Shown here in pieces: positions 11,057 to 24,700 of a DNA stretch of 64,000 nucleotides. Both the position numbers and the translations under genes were made by a program. Where the stretch lies: positions 62,001 to 126,000 of the forward strand of contig JAMKCH010071837.1 of NCBI GenBank assembly GCA_023653785.1, read 5' to 3'. Numbering within the stretch: the first letter of the stretch is position 1; every line of letters begins with the position of its first letter. The notes beneath the pieces are model-generated. The model was given only the letters and a program-made list of their open reading frames with translations, did not search any database and had not been told where the DNA came from. The DNA is from Ophioderma brevispina. Taxonomy: Eukaryota > Echinodermata > Ophiuroidea > Amphilepidida > Ophiodermatidae.

Positions 11057-12186
11057 CTCGAACATGCTCTTACTTTGCCACATGAATGTATGTGTTATTC
11101 TCAAGAACAGGCCATGTGACCTATTGAAAATGAATAATCTATCTGATACAAGTACAAGTCCAGCCAGGCTGTTGTTCCAAGAAGTGGGGGGGGGGGGGGT
11201 CAATGCAAAAATGTCAATAACAGGCAAGAATATCCCAATCGCAGGACAAAAAAGATTAAAAAAGAGCTGATTTAGTCTGAATAACCACTCACCCACCTAC
11301 CTGCCCACTAAACTACACAGCTTTTTCCTGTTTTCTGCAGACTGTGTTAGAATGTCGTAAAAGATCCTTATGTAATTTTCCAGAATTTGTTTGCAATCAT
11401 GTAAACATCAGCCAAGCCAACCACAAACAACAGCTCTAAACATGCATGTACTGTCAATCGCATCCTCGGAGGATGTAATGGAGATATCTACTTCATTGGA
11501 ATAGTTATTGTAGCTGCGAGGCAAATTGCCGACTATTTACCCAATTAGATGCATCCATTGATCATATTCAACAACTAATAAACTGTGCACCTTTAGATTA
11601 ATATGTGGATTTATTTCAATTTAGCACCTCCTGTGTTTACAGCTTGCCACAAAAAATCATTAAAAATCAGTTGATAAACACTTCAAGTTTGGCTGACAAG
11701 AATGTTGGATTTACTACAAATTGTAGAAATCTGAAACAAAACAGTTTATCCAAATCATTGAGTATCGCAATTTTCTCTCACACACTGTGTTCTCAAGTTA
11801 CTAGTGTAATCTGATCGCAACCAATTTAGAAATTTGAAACCTATGAGCTGCTCAGTGATGTGAAGCATGAAATATTTAAATACTCAAAATAATTTAGCAA
11901 GTGGTGCTCAGGTGTGAAAGTTTTGGCATGCATAAAATTGATTTTCAAAGTACACCATTAGAATACTGTACTGTTGGTATTCAAGAAAATTTAATGTCAC
12001 AAAAAATGGCACCTATAATCTATCCATTGGTGAAACAAAAATAGTGCACATATAATGTGTCTCATTTCCTGTTTCCTTGTGATCAATACAGGAAGCTATC
12101 ATTTGAGATCCACTACCTTAGGAATTTCAATGAGGTTACATAAAAAAATAAATGTATATTTTGTTTTGTTTTGTTAATTTGTTTTT
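11057..12186. other. unannotated DNA with a poly-G run
   Basis: No gene seen. G-rich run (11186-11200) inside AAGTGGGG...GTCAATGC. The remainder is AT-rich. Confidence 0.45.
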
Positions 12187-12537
12187 TTAAAGGGCATTTC
12201 GTGATCCACAGCCTCATCCCCCCGACTTACCTAAAAAATGTTGAGATTTTTATATCATTCTGAAATCTCATCGAAACCGTTACCTCAGCATTCCAGTGGC
12301 CCAATCTTACGTCATAGTCTCGCATTGTAAGAAATTCGCAATTTTGTATTTTCTGTCCGTAAACGGACAGAAATTACAGCACAGTAGCCTATGGGACCGT
12401 GGGAAATGAGCAATTGCTCATAACACAAAACCGCAAGATCGGGATCTGCTCAAATTTTGAGAATAAGCTTTTCTCAAGGATATCTAGTGATCAATGAATA
12501 AAACAGACGGTGCTGAAATCACGAAATGCACCTTTAA
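12187..12537. mobile_element. TTAA-type MITE, 351 bp
   Basis: Termini TTAAAGGGCATTTCGTGATC and (reversed) TTAAAGGTGCATTTCGTGAT, TTAA on both sides. The interior has inverted pairs TTTCTGTCCGTAAACGGACA and GAGCAATTGCTC. A second copy lies reversed at 16540-16817. Confidence 0.85.
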
Positions 12538-12602
12538 TGTAAAATGGTTTCCTTGTATTTTTGAACGGTGTAACATGATTATCCCTTAACATTATTGTTT
12601 AA

Positions 12603-12907
12603 TCTATATATTAATACCGGTGGTCTGTCTATCTGTCTGTGTGTCTGACCGCGTCTATTTTCTCAGAGACCGAGGGTCGCACGGCCCTGAAACTTGGTGT
12701 GTGGGTGCCCCTTGACCGAACGAAGACCGAGTTTGTATTGGTTAGTGGATCAAAGGTCATCGGGGGTCATTCGAGGTCAAAGGAGGTCAAATGGGGTAAA
12801 CGATGGTGTATGGACATGAAACTTGATGGGGTCGATTGTTGAAGCCGGGTCATTCAAGCCAGGTGATCGCGAAACCCAGGTAATCGCGAAACACGGGGAC
12901 CGCCTAG
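12603..12907. mobile_element. dispersed repeat, possible non-autonomous Helitron
   Basis: Starts A|TCTATATATTAATACCGG, carries GTCTGTCTATCTGTCTGTGT and a run of related AGGTCA words, and ends ...GGGGACCGCCTAG|T. TC start, CTAG end and A/T insertion context fit Helitrons, but a clear 3' hairpin was not identified. Confidence 0.35.
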
Positions 12908-14343
12908 TTAGTATAATTAGGAAATTGTTATATTCTTGGAATACATTGAATGACAGGCATCCCTTTCAATTAATTAACTCCTAATTGACTTCTAATTAAT
13001 TCCTATTCGGTGTGAACTGGTCATCCTGTTATAATTATACAACAGTGGTTGGATGGCCAGGTTGAAGCAAAGGTAATTAAGTAAGGCATACTCATTAAAA
13101 GGGACTTCCTTTATTTGATGTATTTTCGGCATGAGAAACAATTTGATTCATTAACAAAGATGGGTGCTTTCCTTGAACCTGAATCATACGATTAGCACCT
13201 GCATACTGGTGGTCCAGTGGATATGACTGCCGACTCATGATCCAAAGGTTGTGGGTTTGAGCCCCGCTGTGGCCAATGTGTTGTGCACTTGGGCAAGGCA
13301 CTTTACCTCACTTTGCTTCGTCGACCCAAGCGATATTCGGGTAGCTGTTATGGGGGATATTACAATCTAAGTGCTGATAGGCATGTGCGCTTGGCCGGCT
13401 GCCGGCCTAGGTGAAGCGAAATGATTGTGACGATTTCCTGAAGGCAGCGTAATAATAATAGGCAACAACGCTTTGTATCCTGTGGAAAAGGCGCTATATA
13501 AATGTCGGTATTATTATTATTATTATAATATGTGAACGACAAGCTGTATGATCAAACTCTTACACGGAACATTCTATTGTCATCTTTATGTATGTGTATG
13601 TGACAAAGAATTAATTTGATTTTTAATTAATTAGCTTTCATTCCATGGACTTGCCCCTATGTTTACTTATGACTGTATCCAATAATTTAATGGCTAATTA
13701 TAATTCAATCTTTCTTTTGAGTATGGTTACGTTTTTTTTTTTTTTTTTTTTTGGGGTCGATTGTTGAAGCCGGGTCATTCAAGCCAGGTGATCGCGAAAC
13801 CCAGGTAATCGCGAAACACGGGGACCGCCTAGTTAGTATAATTAGGAAATTGTTATATTCTTGGAATACATTGAATGACAGGCATCCCTTTCAATTAATT
13901 AACTCCTAATTGACTTCTAATTAATTCCTATTCGGTGTGAACTGGTCATCCTGTTATAATTATACAACAGTGGTTGGATGGCCAGGTTGAAGCAAAGGTA
14001 ATTAAGTAAGGCATACTCATTAAAAGGGACTTCCTTTATTTGATGTATTTTCGGTATGAGAAACAATTTGATTCATTAACAAAGATGGATGCTTTCCTTG
14101 AACCTGAATCATACGATTAGCACCTGCATACTGATGATGAATACGTGAACGACAAGCTGTATGATCAAACTCTTACACGGAACATTCTATTGTCATCTTT
14201 ATGTATGTGTATGTGACAAAGAATTAATTTGATTTTTAATAATTAGCTTTCATTCCATGGACTTGCCCCTATGTTTACTTATGACTGTATCCAATAATTT
14301 AATGGCTAATTATAATTCAATCTTTCTTTTGAGTATGGTTACG
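12828..14343. repeat. tandem duplication with T21 at the junction
   Basis: Copy 1 (12828-13731, 904 bp) and copy 2 (13753-14343, 591 bp) are separated by 21 T bases (13732-13752). Both start GGGGTCGATTGTTGAAGCCG and end GAGTATGGTTACG. They differ by a few substitutions, one small indel, and a SINE of about 313 bp present only in copy 1. The left breakpoint falls inside the repeat at 12603-12907. Confidence 0.9.
13208..13530 (+). mobile_element. tRNA-derived SINE
   Basis: Pol III A box TGGTCCAGTGG (exact to consensus) and B box GGTTTGAGCCC (one mismatch) form a tRNA-like head. Then comes the body segment GTGCACTTGGGCAAGGCACT, and a tail GGCGCTATATAAATGTCGGT ending in (ATT)n as in L2/CR1-mobilised SINEs. 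It is absent from the second copy of the surrounding duplication. No clean target duplication. Confidence 0.85.
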
Positions 14344-15234
14344 TGGGCTTGAGGTAAAATATGACTTGAATTTAATGATGGACGTATGCATGAAGAATTG
14401 CCAGAACTCTAGCTAGCTATTTAGCAAGATAGGTAAGTGATTTTTAAAAAGATATGGCACATTCCCCTCAATTTTAAGGCCTTTAAAACAATTTGGAATT
14501 TTTACAGATTTATGACTTTTATTTTTATTTTAGAAACGTTTGGCCATTTTTGGTCATTTTAAACTTTAAACATTTTATTTTCTGGGCTTATCTCCTGGGC
14601 TTTATTTTGTTACAATATTTAGAATTAAATTTTAGATATTATATACTGGCAAGTTGACCTTTCTGAAAGTTCTTTCAAACCAGTGGAAATGTGGAATTAT
14701 ATAATCAAGAATGAAACTGTAGTAGTCATTTTCTTGGATATGTTCCTGCAAATATTCAAGCTCTTATGTGTCATGCTGCAGAAGCAGTCTATTAATTGCT
14801 ATTTTCAGGGGATTTCAAACAAGCAATGTCTGTAGACCATTTTCTGTGCTCAGCATAGACAATTTCAAAACAATGTGATTTGAATTATAAAACAATTTTG
14901 GTTTTACACTTTCTTTCTTTGTCTTTCAAAATGAAAGCAGCATAGATAGACAGAGAAGTAAAGAAGTAACGACCAAAGGCCATTCATATTGTCCCCGTTC
15001 CGCTGACTGAAATAGTGTGATTTTTAATTATAGGTTACTAGCCTGGGTCACAATGTCATTACACTTAGTGAAATTACTGTTAATGCTATCGCTAAGTCAG
15101 CAGCCATTTTAGTCAAGCTCACGCTAGATGAAGAGTCATGGTGCTTGCACCAGGTTTGGATAACATAGCATTACAATTTATTTTACTTTTTAAAGCCACG
15201 CTCGGTCACTTATTTTCAAATTTGATTTGTCCAA
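14344..15234. other. unannotated AT-rich DNA
   Basis: No coding region, RNA gene or repeat recognised. Confidence 0.45.
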
Positions 15235-15600
15235 TTTGTGGTGTAGCATGGTCAGGGTATTAGTTTTTGGTGCTAAGAGGTCCCAAGTTCAATTTGTGGT
15301 GGGTCCATGTGCAGGGATTTAATTGGGTACTAAATTCTGGATTTAATTTGTATTGGAGCTATTAATTAAAATTAGAATTTGCACTCCCCATGGTTCAGTT
15401 TGGACTTGGGCAAATGGGCCGCGATAATACCCCGTCCTTCGGAGGGGACGTTAAGCTGTCGGTCCCATGTACAGGGAGTCATACCTGTTCATACACATCA
15501 CAGTCAGTGTCGAAAAGAGTAGGGTGATTACCCATGGCTGTCCCAATTCCGTCCAGGTAAATGGACCCCAATGGAAATAAGCTTTCTGTAGAGTCCTGCT
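15235..15600 (+). mobile_element. tRNA-derived SINE, second family
   Basis: tRNA-like head with A box TAGCATGGTCAGGG and B-box-like AGTTCAATTTGTGG, then a body with CCTTCGGAGGGGACGTTAAG and GCTGTCGGTCCCATGTACAG. The body recurs at 39295-39545. Tail unclear. Confidence 0.65.
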
Positions 15601-16539
15601 GTTTTTCTGAAAGCAGTCATGATTTGGTAAATATATTTGACCTATGTATAGCTTTTTGAAACTGCAAATTAAACAAATGATAAACTGTTCAAAATTGTAA
15701 ATGTAACAAAATTCTGCTAAAATATCCAGCAATATAATAGCAGCTTTACTGCTGTTAAAAGGAATAATCCTGCAACCTACTTCTGTGAATATTTTATGGA
15801 AATTGTACAAATCAGCCGGTGATAGATTCTAGGTCAATAACGTGAAGTAAACACTTCATGCTGCCCCTTCTAACCAGTGCCCCCTCCCCTGGGCCTCAAC
15901 ACCTTTATATTTTCCTCGTTTTTCGTTGCACACATTCCAATTTTTATTTCTGTAAGAGGAAATTGGAATTGAGTGAAGTGGTACGTTATTTTTTGCTTTC
16001 TGTGTACGCCCATGTAGAACTATATGCGGCAGAGTGAAGTTGTCAGACTTGTTTGCAGGACTTGCAAAAGAAGCTATGTGGGTGGAATCAATAACAAACT
16101 TTGTTAGATACTTGTATCAAGTTTGCTAACCGCAGCCAGTATAGCATCACCTCTATCATGTTGAACACATTTTTGAGTTTACTTTATCTGTCGTCATTAC
16201 GTTGAACTTTTCATGTGGCGCTAAATTGTTCAGTTTTGTGTGGACAGGTGGATGGTATTCCTTGTTTGCAATCTTGGGTATCTTATTGACATGACTTTCA
16301 TCTTACATGCTCATACTTTAACTATCAGACCTTCAAATTGATCTGCAATGCACCCCTATGTAATACATTTCAGTATAGAGATGGCATTCAGGTCATTTGG
16401 AAGCCATCTCAAGAACCATAAATTTACACTTATCAAAGATTTTTTCACTTTAATTCGACCATATTGCATGAATTGTGCACAAATTGGCAATTTTCAGACT
16501 GGCATGCCTGTCACCAATCTCACACTTGCGATTGTTAAT
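15601..16539. other. unannotated DNA
   Basis: No gene seen. 16378-16422 (GATGGCATTCAGGTCATTTG..GAAGCCATCTCAAGAACCA) resembles the AGATGGCTTCC hairpin family at 43757-43818. Confidence 0.4.
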
Positions 16540-16817
16540 TTTCAAAATTCTCCAAATTTAAGCTGATCCCGATCTCGCGGTTTTGTGTTATGAGCAGTTG
16601 CTCATTTCCCACTGTCCCATAGGCTATTGCGCTGTAATTTCTGTCTGTTTACGGACAGAAAATACAAAATTGCAAATTTCTTACAGATGCGACCGAATTT
16701 CCACGTAAGATTGGGCACACATGAATTACTAAGGCTAACGGTTCAGATGATATTAAAATCTCAATTTTTTTAGGTAAGTTGGGGGATGAGGCTGTGGATC
16801 ACGAAATGCCCCTTTAA
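16540..16817 (-). mobile_element. TTAA-type MITE, second copy of the 12187 family (truncated)
   Basis: Reverse orientation. Shares CCCGATCTCGCGGTTTTGTG, TTTCTGTCTGTTTACGGACA and the end GGATCACGAAATGCCCCTTTAA. The far terminus is lost. Confidence 0.8.
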
Positions 16818-17297
16818 TGATGTAATAGACAATTGAAATGGAATAGTTACATTTAACCAAGTGATATTGTTTTAATTGCACAAATGTAGGCCAGGCAATT
16901 ACACCCAAGGGGTTAAAAGCCCCCACTGGGCCAAAAAATTTCAGATAAACACATCAATATGGAATTTTGGACTGCTTTCAGAAAAACAGCAGTACTTGTA
17001 AATAAAGTTGCCAATTCATGATTATATGATTCAATGGGTTAATTGTTTTGACATTAGCAAGCCGTGTTGTCATGGGTCTCTCTCCACTCCCGTGATTATC
17101 AATGGGTGTGAACGGACCATGTTTCCTGAGAGCCAGTCACTTACGTGTCACACCAATATAATCTTATATACTGTTTATAGCAGGGCTATTAACAGTCACA
17201 CCACTAAAACTTATGTACACGTACTGTTTATAGCAGGGCTATACCTGATATACAAACTAGAATAACTTTGCTGCTGAAGTCTTTCCCCCTTTCTGAT

Positions 17298-17649
17298 TTA
17301 AAGGCACTATCAGTGATTTGCTAAATCAGAAAAACAAAAAAATAAAAAATCAGATCTAGCATGTCTGTAACAAGTATAGGTGTCCTAATATACCTAACAA
17401 GTTATAAGACCAAAAGCAACATAACAAGGACGAAATCGGATATTTTAGTAATTACTGTCCGTACGGACACTTACTACAACATATAATTGAATGGAGATTC
17501 ATATCTTTGAAAACTGCTGTTTTCTCCCTTTTCTGTCAAATTTTCAGTGGGAAAAATAACTTATGAGAAATTATCCTTCACTTTTAAGCTATTCCAGTGA
17601 ATTTTAAATATTTTGACTTTTTCAGGTGGATCACTGATAGTGCCTTTAA
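17298..17649. mobile_element. TTAA-type MITE, 352 bp
   Basis: Termini TTAAAGGCACTATCAGTGAT and (reversed) TTAAAGGCACTATCAGTGAT: perfect 20-bp inverted repeats including TTAA. A young, intact copy. Confidence 0.9.
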
Positions 17650-19847
17650 GTTGTTTAGAATTGAGTTACATAATGACTATAAGGATTTGACCCATATGCA
17701 TGTGATAGTTTTACTATCACATTCCATAAACAAATCCCTGTGATATCATATGAACCAGACCTGGCTGCGGGCCACTTGCTGTTCCATTGGTTCAGGATCA
17801 TTTACTTAAAATTGGCCTATTTCATAATGGGGAGACAGAAATTTCACGCTTGCCGTTGAATTAGGAATCTTATGATTGGGAATCCCCGAATCTAATTACA
17901 AAATCCCTTCTTTTATGAGGCATGCACAGTTGCACACTTTTGAGTATTTCCATTCACAGGTATCGTTTAGTAAACAATTCCCAACACAGCTGTGCATAAA
18001 TCTCATAAATTTGAAAATTGGGGGCACTCTTTAAAAAATATACTATTATTGCTTTAACTTAAGTGTTACAAACTTAACCAGGGTTGAAAGCATTAAGGTG
18101 AGGTGATAGTAATGTATGGATAAGCTAACATTTTCTCTACTTTGTACATTATCATAGGAAGCTTGGAAGAAATCTTGTTGATAAAAAAACTTGGCAAGGA
18201 TAGAACTTGGCTTATTGCCACCACTTGAATATGCCTATGGAACTAAGAATCAAAGAAAAAAGTACATGTTTCTCCACCCTTGCTTGTGTCAAAGGTCAAC
18301 ATGCCCTTTCAGAGCCAAATTCTCAGAAAGTTCGCTTGTACTTTTTGTTTGTAGTCTGCGTGGTAAAGATGACCTTTTAGCATGTGTAAATCTCGCCTTG
18401 TTAGGGAAGGGATGAAAATGATATTTCAACAGAAAACACTGAGTTAACTGAGAAAGGAAATTGGCCGATGAATTTGTAGTCTTTCGGACCGGTCAAATGG
18501 GATGGGCCTGAACAACCATCCGGAAGATTTGCAGCCAGTTGTCTGTAAGAAATCCTTAAGAGAAATCCCCTGCTACCCCTAATGATGTGGTCTATGCATA
18601 GGTACTAATGCGAAGATTGAGATCTTGCAGATGCTGGATTCTCAGGCTATTTGTTGATTTTGATTACTACAGATCAATTTGGGAAATTGGCTGTTTTGCT
18701 TCATGACAAATGAATCATAACCGTGCATATTAGTTGAATTTCTCTTGACAGTTTGTGTTAGCAGATCACTTACATCTCTCAACTTTTTACAAACTTTTAA
18801 TAAAATTTAATGGTGTTTTTGTTTTCTTGGATCGATTAAGTACTATTAGCAAGTCTGGGTATGATTAGAAGAATATGGTTGTTAACCTGTGAAGTAAATG
18901 AAAGTTGACATATTTTGTTATGATTAATGATACCAGATACTTAAGGATACAAACATGAATTTTGACCTTTCAAAAGTTTTGCTTGATTTGCTCAAAAACT
19001 TAATTGTGCTCTGTAGAGCAGATATTGCAAGAAATTTATAAGGGAAAAGAGGAATTGTGTTCTGAGGTGGATTATCTTGTAATTGAAAGGCTCTAGGCAG
19101 AGGGTGTTTTGAATCAATCCCACAATGCATTGCAATGTGTCTATACTGTACTGTACAAAACTTATGTCAGTACTTAAGGATAAAAAGTGTTCCAAAAGTT
19201 TAAGAACCTTAAGTACTAATGCTTTGTGGGCGAAAATGAGCATAGAAGTGAGGATTTTTATGTGTTAAGAATAGGATTTTTGTGGGATCACATGACCTTG
19301 TTGAGGTGAAATTTCCAAAAACTGGTGCATTGTGGGATTGACTCAATACACCCTCTGGGGTATATCACAAGTTAAACAACACCTTGGAAGTGGAGTTGAA
19401 TGTGGACTTGGGCCATATTGCGTGTGCAGCGTTTTGCAGCTTGGCTTAGGAAATTTTCCATATTCGAGTGGGAAATACAAAGTACATAAGCTGCAGTTAA
19501 CTGCAACATACAGCTTAAAGCTGGGGAAAACCGCAACTATGTCATGGGCCCTTAAAAGCTATTAATGTTTATCAATTTGGACTTTATCATATTGTTCATG
19601 ATCATGTTTAGTTCGTTACAATGCAATGAAGCAGAAATTTCAGTGATGACTTATTATATCAGGTACAAGCATAGAGTGAGTTTCATTTATGTAGCTCTAT
19701 GGGTTCAGTTGTGCAGGTTTTAAGATGGGGGGGGGTAGGACATGCCAACCTAACAGGTTTTAAGATGTGGACTTCCATAAGAGTGGGTTGTAACTTGTTT
19801 GCAATGTTGTAGTTGGGAATACTCCCAATCTATTTGTATCCCATATA
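17650..19847. other. unannotated DNA
   Basis: No convincing exon or repeat. A pyrimidine tract with TAG near 18158 is not followed by a family-like reading frame. 18941-19210 contains two copies of AAGGATAxAAA..CCAAAAGTTT-type words in a loosely inverted arrangement. Confidence 0.4.
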
Positions 19848-19977
19848 CATATCAAGGGTTTAGGGCAAAAATGCCCCATCTGCAATAGCTGCCACATGTT
19901 AGATTTGGCAGGTATAACACTTAATAATAACACAATTGATAAATGGCAGCTATTGCAGATGGGGCCTTCTTGATATG
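19848..19977. mobile_element. short palindromic MITE, 130 bp
   Basis: CATATCAAG..GCCCCATCTGCAATAGCTGCCA at left mirrors TGGCAGCTATTGCAGATGGG..CTTGATATG at right. The interior GCAGGTATAACACTTAATAA is shared with 51898-52029. Confidence 0.8.
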
Positions 19978-21475
19978 TTGTAATTTTGTAAGCTGGCTAT
20001 TTGGCTGTAAACTTGGTTCTTCTGATGACCATGATGATCTGGTTCAATCATCTAAAATGTTTTCCTGTGTCTATGTGCTTAAATGTTCAATGCAAAATCC
20101 ATACGGCAGTCTGTCTGGGCCAATCCCTGCAAGCAAGCAGTCTGTTAAAGCAACTTAAATCATTCATATTGGATGCGTCTTGCAAGAAATGTGTGTTTCG
20201 AACATGAATGTCACTTCTATGATTAGTTTCCAGCGTGTCTGCTTACTCACCTACAAGTAACAGAACATGTATTTCACTTTATAAAGCATTGATTGCCATG
20301 AATCACTTCAAGGTAGAAAAGTCAGGTGCTCTATGGTATGTTCACTCAGTTAATGTTTTGTAATTTTGGAAGGACTGTCCACTTTTGCTGTGTTTTAAAT
20401 TTGTAGTTGCAAACAGGTAAAGATACTGCCCTTTAGGTCACAATTTTTGGTGGCTTTGAAATTATCCACACATACCACTTGTTGCTTACAAAAATAAAAC
20501 CACAAAAAGCATGAAAATAAGGACCATGGGAAAATAATCTGCTGTACATTAGTTACATGTGAATCAGCGTCATGGTAACAGGGTATCTTCAGGTACTGAC
20601 GTCAGGCTAAGGTATACTCCCATCTCTTAGTGCACATTACCATGTAAGTCATTATTTTCCCCCAACATAATTTTTCCCAAGTCTTCATTCTTTTGAAATT
20701 GTGTGAGTTGCTCTTTGGTGAAATTTATATTAAGTATAACTTAACTCTACATTAATACATGTTATAGTATTTTTTATATTCACATTTCCATGTCAATTAA
20801 TAGAATTCTTGAAACATAAACCACCACAAAAGTTACATAAAAGACATAAAGGCCAAGTTGTTAAAATCCATGATGGATTTTTTTTCTGCAGAAACAACAC
20901 AGCTGTTGAAAGTCTCATTTATTATGACAAAAACAGAATAAAACAAGAAATATCAATGGCAACACACTTTAGACAACTGATTTGGATTATTTATTCCTCT
21001 AGTTACATCCTGGGTAAATTTCACAAAATTTTATTGTGGACAAATATGATTTTTCTTAAAAATCTAATTTTATACAGATCTCTATATGGAGATTGGACAT
21101 ATAGAAGGCACTATAACATACAAATCATGATATTTGTAGGCCTGGCAAGATTCCCACAATAGATCATCTGATTTTACAGGGGTAATAGCTCTTGCATGTC
21201 CCTACCTATATCAGTTGTCAAAAATTGTGTCGCCACTGCTTTAAAGTGTTCTAAAAATAAGAGACAATTTACATGGGGTCAAGCAGCTGTGAAAGGAAAA
21301 AACAAGCCTTTTCATTAAAAAGATGACCACATGTCATCAACATTAAAACTCAGCAAGACCCCTATCATGAAGGCCTCTGAAAGAAGTCCCCCAAAAGGAA
21401 GAAGCTTGTTAAATCTGTCCTTTGAAAAGCTTTTGCATTATAACTAAGGTGTAACTGGTATATTAAAGGGGTTCT
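19978..21475. other. unannotated AT-rich DNA
   Basis: A 117-codon ORF at 20809-21162 is AT-driven and without domain features. Nothing else recognised. Confidence 0.4.
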
Positions 21476-21539
21476 GAAAGTGACCCCTAATGGAGCCAGT
21501 TTTCACTGAAGATATCACCCTAAGTGGTTCTTGTGAATT

Positions 21540-21760
21540 TGAAACCCATATGTGTATGTTTGTGTGTTCCAGTTTGGTTATAGGTTTTCATTTTTTCACG
21601 TCTCCTTCGAAAAGTTTAAGTCCGGTTTACACCAGACTTGGGGTTAAGGTGCAATAGGGGTTCCTTCATGTGTGGATGATGTCAAAAGTCATGGACCAAG
21701 GTCAAAGGTCATCTGAGGTCATGTTGCAGACTGCCAGCTTGTTTTTAGCTCTCACATCAA
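21540..21760. mobile_element. dispersed repeat related to 51057
   Basis: Shares TTTGTGTGTTCCAGTTTGGT, CACCAGACTTGGGGTTAAGG and GTCAAAGGTCATCTGAGGTC with 51110-51295. The ends are not preserved. Confidence 0.7.
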
Positions 21761-24700
21761 AACGGGTTGAATTATCGGCACGAATCTTTACAATCGTGTG
21801 TGTTGGGGTGAAGGCCATTCTATCAAAATGAAAAATATACTTAAATCGGGTGAAAAGTGAAAATGAAGTATGCATGTACTCTATAAGAACACATGAAAAT
21901 ACTTGTAAACCTCAAGTTGGTATAGCCACCACTTTAAACATGTATGTAGAGTACATACAAGTATATGATTTGTGATAATTGCAACAGTTAAAGACAATTT
22001 CCTCATGCTTATTACCATGTGTCAATGACAAAAAATGTGCAACTGCAAAATTATCAACTCCCAAAATTTCTCTTTGCCTCTATTTCACAAAAATATGCAT
22101 ACACAAAAATATTGACCTATTCAGTGACATAAACATTTCCAGTTCTATAATACTATGCATCCCGTAACATGCGAGGAATTCGTAACCACTAATGACCCGT
22201 GCCCCAGATTGGACCTGTGTGTTGATAGCGAATGCCGCCAAACTAGGGTTAAATTGAGGCTCCTGGATTGAAACGCTCATTCAACAAACAACGCAGGGAA
22301 TTTAAAGAGCGTGATTGTGAATTCATTAATGTAAAGGGAGCAATAGCTAGAGGATTGTTCAGTGCGTGGCTTGTTGATCTTTTCTGCAAAATTGAAATTC
22401 AAAAACGTAAGCTTCCAGCTTGATATCCTTTGAATCGTTGTTTGTTCTATTAAAGGGCTAGGATAAGGGATCGGACTCATCTTTTGACTCAAAAAGTTGG
22501 ACTTCAAATAAAAATTATCGTAAGTAGGGAGCAATTTCGAATGCTATATTATTCTACTGAAAATCACTTGGTTGGTAGGGATGTGCGGCTGGGTGTTTGA
22601 ACCCTACCCCAAAAATGACAGATTTGACTGCCCATCCTTATACCTGCTTTGGTGGAGGTTTGGGATGAAGCCCCAGAAGCTGAGAGAAAACTAATTCTGT
22701 TAAAATGTATTTTGAGCCATTCTTGGCAGCACATTTTTCAAATCGTGGTTTGCATGCATTCTTCATACCTGATTGGCCATTGGAAAATACACTTACAACA
22801 GAAATGCAACCCTGGCAATACAAATTTGCAAGAAAAAGGACCGATTCAATTGCCAAACATAGATGATAATGTAAACCCTTCTTGCCAGTCGCAATTCCCC
22901 CCCCACCCCCCCCCCCCCCCCGGATATTGGTTGCTAACACTAGTATACAGAAGAAGTCACGTGCTGTATGAAAGCTTTGTAAAACTGGCCACTATACAAC
23001 AATGTTGCTTCTAATTTTTACCAATACACAATCTGAATTCATGAGAGATCTTGGAATATTTTTCAGGTTTGTGATAAGTAATTTTTTACAATAGTGATTA
23101 TGTTAAAAATAAAAAAATCGATTTGTCAACAACAACACTCATGCTGTAAAAAAGTAGAAAAATGTAAACAAAATAAAAAATGTAACCTGATTACTATGTG
23201 AGCATCCATGCATCTTATGGAATAATCTTGAACCAATTTACTCTCTATTTATTGCATCATATGGAGATATGCCAGTAAATTATAACTGAAGCCTAAAATC
23301 CATTGCGTGCATGATGTGAAAACCAAACAATTCTCAACAAAGCCTAGTTTGTTGTGCAGAAAACCATGATGGATCCTACAGGTCCTTGGCTCTGCCAGGA
23401 ACAATCTAGTTAGCCTGGATTCCACCTAAGGTTAGCCTAATATGATGTGGCACCTAATCTATTCAACTTACATGGTAACTGTAAGAAATGCATAGTGCTG
23501 GGGGTTAAAATTCTTCTTACAGTCTTTCTGATTGGTTAATTACATGGACTTTTACTTTTTTTTTGGAGTAACCAATTAGATAGAGTTCTAAGTTTGTTAT
23601 TGTCAATCCTCAATACCACCTTCTTAGGATGCCTCTAATTGGCTCAATGAAAGATACAGCCTTCTTGCGTTCACAACACAAGGTTGGCTTTTCATCCAAG
23701 TATGTCATGTTTGCCTGGAGTGTGATGCAGGAATCTTTGGACATTGCAGATGTGCATCTTATCCAGGGCATAGCTAGACATTGCAAGTTGTGGAGGGTGA
23801 AGGGGGGGGGGGGCAAGAGGGGGAAGGATGAAATGTTGAAGGTCTGATAATTTGCTCATACTTTCATAGAGTAATATTTTATTTCACAAGGCCTCATTGT
23901 AGCCTACACTAGTATTCTTGTTTCGTTTTTGGAGGGGAAAGTGGGGGGGGGGGGGGGGGCAAGGCCTCTGATGGGACCCTTCTCCTGGCTAGGCTATACC
24001 CCATATATTATCATATAAGAACTGTCTGGATAGAATTGTTTTCCAATTTTATATTTTGGGGACATTTTGTGAGTTATTAATTTGCAGATTTAGTACAATG
24101 TGTGACGCCTTACATATCATGTTTTGTGAAACCAGTAATGTTTTTCCGAATGCCTTTTCATGTCTTGTCTTTCCTGGGTAAGTTTCAGCATTGATAACAA
24201 TGAAAGTTCATTGGGCATCAGCAATTTTATTCTCAAGGAACATTTTTCCCCGGACTTGCCTTGTGGATATTAAATTCAATCCATGTAGGTCACTCTACTC
24301 TTCTCAGTGGTTCAAATATTAAAGTAGAAGCAAATGAATTAAGAGTTTCATCCCTGGAAGGGAAGATGATTCTAATCAATAAATGTAGTAGTGTCTCTTG
24401 TCACTCTATGAAGAATTCTGAGCATGTGCCTTCTTGCCTTTTGAAGTAAGGCCAGTGAAACTGAATATTATGTTTCCATCATCGCTGGCATGTCCAAATT
24501 TTAACTTTCAACTCAACTTTTGTAAATTTTTCAAACATTTTAAATTGATCAAATTTAACAAAGGGAATCATTATAAGTTTGGGTCTATGTTGAAAATCTC
24601 AACTTCTGTCCATTGTTTTCAATTTATCATTGAAAATCTTCCTAGCAGAAAGCCTCTGAAAGCCATTGGAACATTTTTTTGTTATATGATAAACTCTCAT

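Noticed and set aside
12603..12907. Confident Helitron call
   Set aside because: TC start and CTAG-T end fit, but I could not find the 3' hairpin expected about 10 bases before the end. Kept at low confidence.
20809..21162. 117-codon ORF as a gene
   Set aside because: Composition follows the AT-rich background (Ile, Lys, Tyr, Phe), with no domain, splice or start context.
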